The position numbers and the translations under genes are program-made. Shown here one piece after another: positions 50,788 through 58,722 of a stretch of DNA of 64,000 bases. The stretch spans positions 16,216 to 80,215 of the forward strand of contig CALXIA010000005.1 in NCBI GenBank assembly GCA_944388245.1, written 5' to 3'. This stretch comes from an uncultured Gemmiger sp. Lineage in GTDB: Bacteria; Bacillota; Clostridia; Oscillospirales; Ruminococcaceae. Position 1 is the stretch's first letter. Every line of letters begins with the position of its first letter. The notes beneath the pieces were generated by a model. That model had not been told where the DNA came from. It did no database searches and saw only the letters and a program-made list of their open reading frames with translations.

Positions 50788-51663
50788 TTACACGGTGTCC
50801 ATAAAGGTCTTTTCGATCCGGCTGAACAGGATCACGCCGATAGCCAGCACGGCCGCCGTCCAGATCAGGCTGTAGAGCAGCGCGCCCAGCGACACCGAGC
50901 CGCAGCCCAGCAGCGCGTAGCGGTAGGCCTGCACCGGGGCGGTCATCGGGTTGAGCCCCACCAAAAACTTCAGAAGGGGCGAGGTGTCCAGCTGGGACAT
51001 GGGATAGACGACCGGGGTGGCGTACATCCACAGGGACATGCCGAAGCCCACCACCACCGCCAGATCGCGGTACTTGGTGGTCAGGCTGGAGACAATGATG
51101 CCCATTCCCAGGCCGAAGGCCATGACCATGAGCAGGATCAGCGGCAGCGCCAGCAGCCACAGATTGGGCCGCACCACGCCGCCCTCCACACTGGGATTGA
51201 GCAAAAAGTACACCCAGAAGATCAGGAACATACAGAACTGGATGCCGAAGTTGGCCAGCGAGGTGAGCACCTGGCTGATCGGCTGCACCAGACGGGGAAA
51301 ATAGATCTTGCCGAACAGGCCCGCGTTGCCGGTGAAGGTGTTGGCCGTTCCGCTCAAGCAGGTGGAGAAGAAGGACCAGATCGCGTTGCCCGCCATGTAA
51401 AACAGGAACTGGGGCGCGCCCTCGGTGGAGATCTGGGCGATCCCGCCAAACACCACCGTGAAGATCACACTGGTGATCAGCGGGCTGACCACCACCCACA
51501 AAGGGCCCAGAATGGTCTGTTTGTAGGTGATGATGAAGTTGCGCTTGACAAACAGAAGCACCAGATCCCGGTAATCCCATACCTCCTTCAGGTTGATGTC
51601 AAACCAGCCTGTATGGGGGCGGATGACCGTCGTCCACTTCTCTGTCTTGCTTGTTTGTTCCAT
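50788..51663 (-). CDS. Polysaccharide ABC exporter permease (Wzm-like)
   Basis: 291 residues with about six helices. KEVWDYRDLVLLFVKRNFIITYKQT and ILGPLWVVVSPL are the typical amphipathic start and first helix of Wzm/RfbA-type permeases. NAGLFGKIYFPRLVQPISQV and TKYRDLAVVVGFGMSLWMYA follow. Pairs with the ATPase next to it. ATG at 51663 with GAGGGA upstream preferred over a TTG 11 codons earlier. Second polysaccharide exporter in the window (the first is at 2970-4522). Confidence 0.93.
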   Translation of the reverse strand: MEQTSKTEKWTTVIRPHTGWFDINLKEVWDYRDLVLLFVKRNFIITYKQTILGPLWVVVSPLITSVIFTVVFGGIAQISTEGAPQFLFYMAGNAIWSFFSTCLSGTANTFTGNAGLFGKIYFPRLVQPISQVLTSLANFGIQFCMFLIFWVYFLLNPSVEGGVVRPNLWLLALPLILLMVMAFGLGMGIIVSSLTTKYRDLAVVVGFGMSLWMYATPVVYPMSQLDTSPLLKFLVGLNPMTAPVQAYRYALLGCGSVSLGALLYSLIWTAAVLAIGVILFSRIEKTFMDTV

Positions 51664-51709
51664 AGTATCCCTCGTTCTTTTCAAAATTTCTGTCAAGCTG
51701 GCGCCCGGC

Positions 51710-52753
51710 TCACTGCCGGGCCGGGCAGCGGCGCAGCAGCCGATCCGCCCGGTCCATCCGATCCAGCAGGCGGTGCGTTCCCTGAGCGCTGGCGGAAAGG
51801 CGGCGTATCAGGCCCGGGCTGCGCAGCCGGAAAGCGCCGTAGAACGGCGAATCCAGCCGGTAACGCTTCATGTAGTCCAGCATCTCCCGCAGGCGCGGGT
51901 CCCGCAGCAGCGCCCGCACCGCCGGCTGGTGCTGCGGCTCCCGGCTGCTGTATACCCCGAAGGCCAAAGTGCGCAGGCATTGCCGCAGCACAAGGCGCAT
52001 GTCGGCGGGCGGCACCCCATACTGGCGGGTATACGCGGTGAAAAGATCCCAGAACATGGTCAGGTGCCAGGGCTGCAGCGGCTGCAGCCGGTTGCTGACG
52101 CTGTTCTCGTTCCGGGTCTCGTAGTAGTAGGACGCGGTGTTGATCAGCAGCACCCCCCCTGCCGGCGCCGCCGAAAACCAGCTGCGGCAGTACAGGTTGC
52201 AGAAAGGCAGATCGTCTGTCCCGTCCTGGATCGATTCGTCAAACCGAATCTCGGGATGGGCCCGCAGCCAGGCCAGATCGAACAGCTTGGTCCAGACATA
52301 GTGGGTGGTGCCCCAGGCATAAAACCGGCCCAGTTCCGAAAGAGAGAACCGGGTATAGGGTTCCCCCGTCAGCTCCCGCACATCCGGCCAGGTGCTGAGC
52401 GGCCAGCTGATCAACTCGCCCGGGCGCGCCGCGTCCAGCGCGGCGGCGATCAGCCGCAGCGTGTGCGGATAAAACCGGTCGTCCTGGTCCAGGAACAGCA
52501 GCCAGCGGCCCCGGGCCTCTTCTATGCCCCGGTTCCGGGCGCTGGTGACCCCGCCGTTGGGTTTGTGGATCACCCGCAGGCGGCTGTCCCGGGCGGCCAG
52601 TTCGTCACAGAGCACGCCGGAACCGTCGGGGCTGCCGTCGTCGATCAGCAGCGCTTCAAAATCCCCCATCTGCTGGGCCAGCAGGCTCTCCACACAGCCG
52701 GTCAGATACTCCTGCCCCCGGTACACCGGAATGACGATGGAAAACAGCGGCAC
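51710..52753 (-). CDS. Family 2 glycosyltransferase
   Basis: 347 residues. N-terminal GT-A domain: FSIVIPVYRGQEYL, LIDDGSPDGSGVLCDE, HKPNGGVTSARNRGIEEARG, FLDQDDRF (donor/metal motif). C-terminal half is helical and unassigned. The start is a GTG at 52753 with AAGGAGG seven bases upstream. Part of the fdt-exporter-kds unit, 12 bases after another GT2. Inverting transferase; sugar unknown. Confidence 0.9.
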   Translation of the reverse strand: MPLFSIVIPVYRGQEYLTGCVESLLAQQMGDFEALLIDDGSPDGSGVLCDELAARDSRLRVIHKPNGGVTSARNRGIEEARGRWLLFLDQDDRFYPHTLRLIAAALDAARPGELISWPLSTWPDVRELTGEPYTRFSLSELGRFYAWGTTHYVWTKLFDLAWLRAHPEIRFDESIQDGTDDLPFCNLYCRSWFSAAPAGGVLLINTASYYYETRNENSVSNRLQPLQPWHLTMFWDLFTAYTRQYGVPPADMRLVLRQCLRTLAFGVYSSREPQHQPAVRALLRDPRLREMLDYMKRYRLDSPFYGAFRLRSPGLIRRLSASAQGTHRLLDRMDRADRLLRRCPARQ

Positions 52754-52765
52754 AGAACGCCCTCC

Positions 52766-53854
52766 TTACTGAATCCGGCCATAGAGCAGGTCGTGGACCG
52801 CCTGCCCCCGATACTGCCAGGTCAGGTAGCGGCCCTGGTTCTCCTCCTGCATCCGGCCCAGCACCGCAAAGGGCTTGAGCCAGCGCAGACGAAGCGGCCA
52901 ATAGTACAAAGAAAAATATTTTCTCTGCCGGAACACCCGGCGCAGCCGGTCCGCCCGGGGGCCGGCGAGGAACGCGCGGGCGCGGGCCCGGCGCTCGTTC
53001 AGAGGGCCGGTCTCCAGGCAGAGGATCGAGTACAGCCCCACCCCGATGGTGCGCAGATAGTTCTGGTAGATGGCGCAGCTGTCCGCCGGAGGGATGTGGA
53101 AGAACCCCTCCGCCTCGGCCAGGGTCAAATCAAAGGTGCGGCACCAGTTGTCGCAAAAGCCCGGCGGAAACTGCCGGGAAAGGCTGCCGGCCTTGTCCTC
53201 ATTGTCGTAAAAATACAGCCCGTCCTCCAGCATGCGGATCCGTCCCTCGGGGTAGCGGGTAAAGAGCGTGCGGGCATACTGGAACACAAAGGGAAGGTCC
53301 TCGCTGTTGCGCAGGGTGGTGTCAAAGCGGGGCCCATTCTCCTGCAGCAGCCGGCGGTCGAACAGCATGGCCCAGGTGGCCCCGAACCAGCCGTGGATAT
53401 ACAGATGCCCCAGCTGCTGCGGCGTGTACAGGGTCACCCGACGGGCCGCCTGTTCCTCCCGCCGGGTCATCAGGCCGTCGGCGCCCATACAGTATTTCCA
53501 CAGGATAAAGTCGCCGGGATGGGCCTGCGCCTCATCCAGCGCGTACTCCATCAGAAAGGGCGACACCTGATCGTCGTCGTCCATAAACATCAGCCAGCGG
53601 CCCCGGGCCTGTTCGATCCCGGTATTGGAGGCGCCCGCGCAGCCGCTGTTTTTCTGGTGGATCACCCGCACCCGGGGATCGGCGGCGGCGTATTCGTCGC
53701 AGATCGCGCCGCAGCTGTCCGGGCTCTCGTCGTCCACCAGGATCAGTTCAAAGTCGGTGACCGTCTGCGCCAGCAGGCTGTCCACCGCCCGGCGCAGCCA
53801 GCGCTCGGCGCCGTAGACCGGCATGATGACCGATATGCAGGGTTCTGCTGTCAT
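52766..53854 (-). CDS. Family 2 glycosyltransferase
   Basis: 362 residues: ISVIMPVYGAERWL, LILVDDESPDSCGAICDEYA, HQKNSGCAGASNTGIEQARG and the motif MFMDDDDQVSP. C-terminal half: EDLPFVFQYARTLFTRYPEG. Same length class and order as its neighbours, consistent with gene duplication. ATG at 53854 with AGGAGAAG upstream; an upstream in-frame start lacks a ribosome site. Same transcription unit as the exporter. Confidence 0.9.
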   Translation of the reverse strand: MTAEPCISVIMPVYGAERWLRRAVDSLLAQTVTDFELILVDDESPDSCGAICDEYAAADPRVRVIHQKNSGCAGASNTGIEQARGRWLMFMDDDDQVSPFLMEYALDEAQAHPGDFILWKYCMGADGLMTRREEQAARRVTLYTPQQLGHLYIHGWFGATWAMLFDRRLLQENGPRFDTTLRNSEDLPFVFQYARTLFTRYPEGRIRMLEDGLYFYDNEDKAGSLSRQFPPGFCDNWCRTFDLTLAEAEGFFHIPPADSCAIYQNYLRTIGVGLYSILCLETGPLNERRARARAFLAGPRADRLRRVFRQRKYFSLYYWPLRLRWLKPFAVLGRMQEENQGRYLTWQYRGQAVHDLLYGRIQ

Positions 53855-53889
53855 GAAAGGCTTCTCCTGTCCGGCAGCCGGGCTGCCTG

Positions 53890-55197
53890 TCAATTTTCCT
53901 CCGTCCGGGCCGGTTGCTCGGCGGACGGCTCTTCCTCCGCCGCCGGGGCCGACGCACCGGCCAGCCGGCAGAAATACTCATAATAGGCTTGCCGGCTGAA
54001 CGCCTGCGCCCGTTCCACCCCGGCCTTGCCGATCCGCGCCCGGATCCGGGGATGGATGCGCAGATAGTGGATGGCGTCCGCGATGGCCTCGGCCATGGGC
54101 TTTGTCTCCGGGCGGGGCGCGGTCAGGGTGCCGTACACGATCTCGTCCCGGTCGATCATCAGCGCGCCCACCCCTTCCAGGTACTCGGGCATCCCGCCGG
54201 AACGGGCGGCAATGATCGGACATCCGCAGGCCATCGCCTCGATGGCGGTGATGCCGGCGGGCTCGTCCCACAGGGCGGGGAAACAGGCCGCGTCGGCCGC
54301 CCGGTAGTAGTCGGGGATCGCGTCATTCTGCAAAAAGCCGGTAAAGACGATCCGCCCCTGGGCCTGCAGATCGGCCGCGCTCTGCCGCAGCTGGGCAAAG
54401 AAGGCCGAGTCGTTCTCCTCATCAAAGAACGGGGTGCCGATCACCAGCAGCTTGACCGCCGGGTCCTGGCACAGCCGCACCGCTTCCACCAGCCGGTGGA
54501 TCCCCTTTTCGGGGCAGATGCGCCCGCAGAACAGCACCACGAAATCCTCTTTGGTAAAGCCCAGCTTGGTCCGCAGCTCCTGGGCCTTGGCCTTTTCCGG
54601 CTTGCCGCCCGGGCAGAACCGGGCCACATCCACACAGTTGGGGATCAAATGGATGGCCATGGGCCGGGTGGGTTTCCACTGTTCGGCCACATAGCGGCTG
54701 ATGGCGATGATCCCGCCGTAGACCGACTCCATCTGCGGGGTGCACTGGGTCTGCATGTGCAGATGGGCCAGCATCCGGTCCCGCCCTACCTGACGGCTGA
54801 TCTGGGCCAGCTCCAGCAGGTTGCCGCCCTCCCCGATGACCAGGTCCGGGTTTTCCTCCTTGACCAGCTTGGCCACCCGGTTGAACCAGGGGTCCAGCGG
54901 GGCGGGCTGGTTGAGCCGGCGCATCATGCCGCACACCGGCCCCCAAAGGCCCCGCCCGTCCTTGTGGGGCAGATAGTAGATCCGGGTATGGGGATAGAGG
55001 GCCGCCTGCTCCTGCGCCGCTTCGTGGGGCACGCTCACGCACACCAGGTCCAGCCGCTGCTGCACCTCGTTCTCCCGGATCAGCTGGGTGATCAGCCCCT
55101 CCACCGCGCCGCCGCGGGTGGCGGGTATGGGCAGGCTCGGGGGCGGGACCAGAAACAGCTTGGGCTTAGCGCCAGCTGTTGACGGCGTCAATGACAT
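53890..55197 (-). CDS. Family 4 glycosyltransferase
   Basis: 435 residues, GT-B: N-terminal LFLVPPPSLPIPATRGGAVE, PDLVIGEGGN, then FCGRICPEKGIHRLVEAV and the donor-site segment PALWDEPAGITAIEAMACGCPII. A charged 30-residue tail (Glu/Ala/Pro) ends the protein. ATG at 55197 with GAGGAGG upstream; the start overlaps the end of the aminotransferase gene by 32 bases, so translation is coupled. Retaining transferase of unknown sugar. Confidence 0.92.
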   Translation of the reverse strand: MSLTPSTAGAKPKLFLVPPPSLPIPATRGGAVEGLITQLIRENEVQQRLDLVCVSVPHEAAQEQAALYPHTRIYYLPHKDGRGLWGPVCGMMRRLNQPAPLDPWFNRVAKLVKEENPDLVIGEGGNLLELAQISRQVGRDRMLAHLHMQTQCTPQMESVYGGIIAISRYVAEQWKPTRPMAIHLIPNCVDVARFCPGGKPEKAKAQELRTKLGFTKEDFVVLFCGRICPEKGIHRLVEAVRLCQDPAVKLLVIGTPFFDEENDSAFFAQLRQSAADLQAQGRIVFTGFLQNDAIPDYYRAADAACFPALWDEPAGITAIEAMACGCPIIAARSGGMPEYLEGVGALMIDRDEIVYGTLTAPRPETKPMAEAIADAIHYLRIHPRIRARIGKAGVERAQAFSRQAYYEYFCRLAGASAPAAEEEPSAEQPARTEEN

Positions 55198-56263
55198 ACT
55201 GTACCTCCTCGTCGGTCATGCCGTTGTACAGCGGCAGGCTCACCACCTGATCGGCGTACCCCTCGGCAAGGGGATAATCGCCGGGCTTTCCGCCCAACTC
55301 CGCGTAACAGGGGGCCAGATGGGGCGGGATGGGATAGTGGATCTGGGCGTGCACGCCCCGGGCTTCCAGATGGGCCATCAGGCCCGCCCGGTCCTTGGTG
55401 CGCACCACAAACAGATGCCACACATGGCCGCAGCCCTCACGCACCGCGGGCAGGACCACCCGGTCGTTCCGGATGCCGGCCAGATACCGCCGGGCCACTG
55501 ATTCCCGCTGGGCGATCAACTCGCCCACATGCGGGAGCTTGGCCCGCAGCAGGGCCGCCTGGATCTCGTCCAGCCGGCTGTTGACCCCGCCGGCCAGTTC
55601 GTTGTGGTACTTCACCTTGCTGCCGTAGTTGCGCAGGGTGCGCACCCGGTCGGCCAGTTCAGCGTCGTCGGTCACGATGCAGCCCGCGTCCCCGAAGGCG
55701 CCCACATTTTTGGTGGGGAAAAAGCTGAAGCAGCCGATATCGCCAAAAGTGCCGGCCATCCTGCCCTTGTAGCGGGCGGTGTGGGCCTGGGCGCAGTCCT
55801 CCACCACAAACAGATCGTGGCGGCGGGCCACCTCGAGGATCGGGTCCATGTCGCAGATCTGGCCGTACAGATGCACCGGCAGAATGGCCCGGGTGTGGCT
55901 GGTGACGGCCGCGGCCACCCGCTCGGGGTCCATCAGGTAGTATTCGTCCGGCTCTACAAAAACAGGGGTGGCCCCATTCAGGGTGACCCCCATGACGCTG
56001 GCAATAAAGGTATTGGCCGGCACCAGCACCTCGTCCCCGGGGCCGACGCCCAACGCCCGAAAAGCCAGCACCAGCGCGTCCAGGCCGCAGCCCACTCCCA
56101 CGCAGTACTGACTTTCGTTAAACGCCGCGTACTCCTGTTCAAAGGATTCCAGTTCCTTGCCCAGGATATACCAGCCGCTGCGCAGCGCGCGCAGCGCCGC
56201 CGCCTCGTATTCGTCCTGGAACTGGCGGTACTGCCGGTCCAGCACGTTAAACTCGATCTTCAC
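55166..56263 (-). CDS. Sugar aminotransferase, DegT/DnrJ/EryC1 family (FdtB/QdtB-like)
   Basis: PLP enzyme that aminates a dTDP-3-keto-6-deoxyhexose, giving dTDP-3-amino-3,6-dideoxy sugars (Fuc3N or Qui3N). The 365 residues: GSGWYILG-type start (ALRSGWYILGKELESFEQEY), VPANTFIASVMGVTLNGATP, VEDCAQAHTARYKGRMAGTF, and the Schiff-base Lys in CFSFFPTKNVGAFGDAG. The start is a GTG at 56263 that overlaps the stop of the ketoisomerase gene (GTGA), with AAGGAGG ten bases upstream. No N-acetyltransferase (FdtC/QdtC) is seen next to it. Confidence 0.9.
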   Translation of the reverse strand: MKIEFNVLDRQYRQFQDEYEAAALRALRSGWYILGKELESFEQEYAAFNESQYCVGVGCGLDALVLAFRALGVGPGDEVLVPANTFIASVMGVTLNGATPVFVEPDEYYLMDPERVAAAVTSHTRAILPVHLYGQICDMDPILEVARRHDLFVVEDCAQAHTARYKGRMAGTFGDIGCFSFFPTKNVGAFGDAGCIVTDDAELADRVRTLRNYGSKVKYHNELAGGVNSRLDEIQAALLRAKLPHVGELIAQRESVARRYLAGIRNDRVVLPAVREGCGHVWHLFVVRTKDRAGLMAHLEARGVHAQIHYPIPPHLAPCYAELGGKPGDYPLAEGYADQVVSLPLYNGMTDEEVQYVIDAVNSWR

Positions 56264-56673
56264 TCCTTGTGAGCCTCCTTGCACCAGTTCAGAAACTGGT
56301 CGTAGTCACGGATATAATCGGCCTCGTCGTAGTGTTCGCTGGCCGCCACGCAGAGCACCGAATCGCTCTGCTCCCACAGCATTTCCCGCCACAGGCCGCT
56401 GTCCAGCAACAGGCCCTTGTCCGGGCTGTCCAGCAGGATCTCGGCTTTTTCGCGGCTGTCGTCCAGCAGGATCCGCACCCGCCCATAGGGGCAGAACAGA
56501 AGCTGCCGCAGCTGCCGGTGGGCATGGCCGCCCCGCATCACCCCCGCGGAGGTGCCGTGGATGTAATAGATGCGCTTGATCTCAAAGGGAAGCTCGGTGC
56601 CGCCCTCAAAAAAACTCAGGTAGCCCTCACCGGGGGTCTCGATCGTGCGGATGTCGAACAGCCGATACTGCAT
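56260..56673 (-). CDS. dTDP-sugar 3,4-ketoisomerase, FdtA/QdtA-like cupin
   Basis: Moves the keto group of dTDP-4-keto-6-deoxyglucose from C4 to C3 to prepare it for amination by the next gene. 137 residues, family length: LSFFEGGTELPFEIKRIYYI, GVMRGGHAHRQLRQLLFCP (cupin His pair), then DSPDKGLLLDSGLWREM. FdtA and QdtA differ only in stereochemistry at C4, which cannot be decided here. ATG at 56673 follows a good promoter and opens the unit that ends with kdsC. The dTDP-4-keto-6-deoxyglucose supply genes (rfbA, rfbB) are not in the window. Confidence 0.9.
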   Translation of the reverse strand: MQYRLFDIRTIETPGEGYLSFFEGGTELPFEIKRIYYIHGTSAGVMRGGHAHRQLRQLLFCPYGRVRILLDDSREKAEILLDSPDKGLLLDSGLWREMLWEQSDSVLCVAASEHYDEADYIRDYDQFLNWCKEAHKE

Positions 56674-56701
56674 AGCCTTGAAACCTGCCTTTCCACCATA
56701 C

Positions 56702-56730
56702 AAAATACCCGATTTCATGGGATAAGTCAA
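56702..56730 (-). promoter_or_regulatory. Promoter of the fdt-exporter-kds unit
   Basis: Minus-strand TTGACT (56725-56730), 17 bp, TATTTT (56702-56707), in the 68-base gap before the ketoisomerase gene. With the terminator at 45357-45378 it defines a unit of 12 genes, about 11 kb. Confidence 0.6.
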
Positions 56731-56741
56731 GCCAAAGCGCA

Positions 56742-57692
56742 TTACACATGCTTCATGGCCAGATGCAGGCACTGGGCCTTTTCCGCCAGGGTGAGCTGGC
56801 GGCACCCGGGGACCGCCCGGGCCAGCGGACGCATCCGGGCGGCGGTTGCCCGCCAGCGCCGGCGCAGCGCCAGGTCGGCGGTGGCGGGGTCGATGTCGGC
56901 GCAGAGCGACAGATAGCGCCGCCAGCAGGCCGCCAGCGTCTGGGAACACAGGGCGGCGGGCAGGCCGTGCAGCACCAGAAAGGAATACCGGTCGCACAGC
57001 GCGTCCACCCCGTCAAAGCTGGAGGGCGACACCCCGGCGCGGCAGATGCTGCCGGGCCGCAGGCGGTAATGGTAGACCACCCGCCCGCTGCAGACCACCC
57101 GGCGGCTGGCCAGCAGCAGCCGGTGGATCACCGCCTCGTCCTCGTTGTTGCGCCCTTCCGGGTAGCGCAGCGTCCGCCACAGGGAGGCCGCGTACAGCTT
57201 GTTCCAGGCCACCACGTAATAGGCGCCGCTGGGCCGGTACAGACAAGGCAACAGGCTGCGGCCGCTGAACACCCCTTCCCGCGCCGGGGCGGTCACCACC
57301 CGCGCGGACAGCGGCGCGCCCGAATCGTCCACGTCCTCCACCGCGGCGATGGCCATGTCGGCCTGCTTGCGCTGGATCGCGGAATACAAAAAAGCCAGAT
57401 AGTCCGGCAAAACGGTATCATCCGAATCCACAAACGCGATATACCGGCCCTTGGCCCGGTCCAGCCCGGCGTTGCGCGCGCTGGACAGCCCGCCGTTGGG
57501 CTTGTGGATCACCCGGATGCGGCCGTCCCGCCCGGCCCAGGCGTCGCAGATCGCGCCGGAGCCGTCGGTGCTGCCGTCGTCCACCAGGATCAGTTCAAAA
57601 TCCCGGAAGGTCTGGCTGGTCAGGCTTTTCAGGCAGGCGGGCAGATACTCCCGCACCCCGTAGACCGGCACGATCACGCTGATCTCAGGCAT
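56742..57692 (-). CDS. Family 2 glycosyltransferase
   Basis: 316 residues: ISVIVPVYGVREYLPACL, LILVDDGSTDGSGAICDAWA, HKPNGGLSSARNAGLDRAKG, FVDSDDTVLP. The C-terminal half contains GRNNEDEAVIHRLL, typical of capsule/teichoic GT2 enzymes. ATG at 57692, eight bases inside the end of the next GT2. Last gene of the upstream glycosyltransferase series; the fdt promoter follows. Confidence 0.9.
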   Translation of the reverse strand: MPEISVIVPVYGVREYLPACLKSLTSQTFRDFELILVDDGSTDGSGAICDAWAGRDGRIRVIHKPNGGLSSARNAGLDRAKGRYIAFVDSDDTVLPDYLAFLYSAIQRKQADMAIAAVEDVDDSGAPLSARVVTAPAREGVFSGRSLLPCLYRPSGAYYVVAWNKLYAASLWRTLRYPEGRNNEDEAVIHRLLLASRRVVCSGRVVYHYRLRPGSICRAGVSPSSFDGVDALCDRYSFLVLHGLPAALCSQTLAACWRRYLSLCADIDPATADLALRRRWRATAARMRPLARAVPGCRQLTLAEKAQCLHLAMKHV

Positions 57693-58698
57693 GGCGACCT
57701 CCTTTTCCTTTGTCCGCCAGGCGTCCCCAGGCCGCGGCGGCCCGGTAGACCAGTTCCGGGTCCCGGCAGAACAGCGCGGCCCGCAGCTTTTCGCCCCGGG
57801 AGATATGCGGGCAGGCGCGGATGGCCTTTCGCAGCCCGCGCAGCGCGGGCAGATGGGCCGCGAAGGCCGCCCGGGCGGCCGGGGTCAGCGGGCCGCACTG
57901 GCGGGCCTGCACATACCGGATATAGAACACCTGCCAATATCGGGCCAGCGCCCACTGGGCCAGGTCCTCCCGCCCGGGCAGCGCCAGCAGATACTCGTAC
58001 CACATCTTATATACCAGCAGATCGTCCAGCATCCGGGGGTGGAACCGGGCGGCGGTCAGGCTGCCCGCCCGTTCCCGGTAAAAGTACAACTCATCCGGCA
58101 GGCACACGATCTGCTGGCCGTTGTAGACCTTGTGCAGGATGTTGCAGTCGTCCCCGTACAGCAGCGAGGTGTCGAACCGCAGCCCCTCGAACAGCCGGGC
58201 GTCGATGAGCTTGTTCCAGCAGAGCATCCCGTACATGCCGCCGTTCTGAAACACATCCCGGAACAGTTCCAGCGCATCCTGCCGGCCGGGACGGGCGGCG
58301 CGCACGGTGCGCTCCACCGGATTGTCCCGCTCGTCGATGCAGCGCGCGTTGCATCCCGCCATGGCGCAGCCGGCCTCGGTCAGGGCCGCGTACAATTTCT
58401 CGTACATCGTGGGGTCGATCCGGTCGTCCGAATCCACAAACCCGATATACTGCCCTCGGGCTGCGTCCAGCCCGGCGTTGCTGGCGCTGGCCGGGCCGCC
58501 GTTGGGCTTGTGGATCACCCGGATGCGGCTGTCCTTGGCGGCCCACTCGTCGCACAGTTCCCCGCAGCCGTTGGGGCTGCCGTCGTCCACCAGGATCAGT
58601 TCAAAATCGGTGAGTGTCTGGGCCAGGATGCTCTGGATGGTGCGGGGCAGATATTCTTTCGCGTCGTAGACGGTGGTGATAATGCTGATCAGGGGCAT
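57685..58698 (-). CDS. Family 2 glycosyltransferase
   Basis: 337 residues: ISIITTVYDAKEYLPRTI, LILVDDGSPNGCGELCDEWA, HKPNGGPASASNAGLDAARG, FVDSDDRIDP. Later: RFDTSLLYGDDCNILHKVY. Shares a 32-base identical DNA block with the neighbouring GT2 gene. ATG at 58698 with AGGAGGATCCC upstream. Overlaps the downstream GT2 by eight bases. Confidence 0.9.
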   Translation of the reverse strand: MPLISIITTVYDAKEYLPRTIQSILAQTLTDFELILVDDGSPNGCGELCDEWAAKDSRIRVIHKPNGGPASASNAGLDAARGQYIGFVDSDDRIDPTMYEKLYAALTEAGCAMAGCNARCIDERDNPVERTVRAARPGRQDALELFRDVFQNGGMYGMLCWNKLIDARLFEGLRFDTSLLYGDDCNILHKVYNGQQIVCLPDELYFYRERAGSLTAARFHPRMLDDLLVYKMWYEYLLALPGREDLAQWALARYWQVFYIRYVQARQCGPLTPAARAAFAAHLPALRGLRKAIRACPHISRGEKLRAALFCRDPELVYRAAAAWGRLADKGKGGRHA

Positions 58699-58722
58699 GG
58701 GATCCTCCTATCCTATCGGGGT

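Noticed and set aside
51691-51696. Perfect TTGACA on the minus strand before the Wzm gene, considered as an internal promoter
   Set aside because: No -10 hexamer at 16-18 bp; the nearest candidate is 22 bp away. Translation context favours read-through from the upstream GT2.
45392-56673. Contamination or chimera with Gram-negative DNA as the source of the kds genes
   Set aside because: Similar GC-rich composition, gene spacing, ribosome sites and promoter pattern continue on both sides, and the kds genes are a few bases from the exporter genes. KdsA is of the metal-dependent class, unlike the enterobacterial one. A check of the raw assembly would still be sensible.
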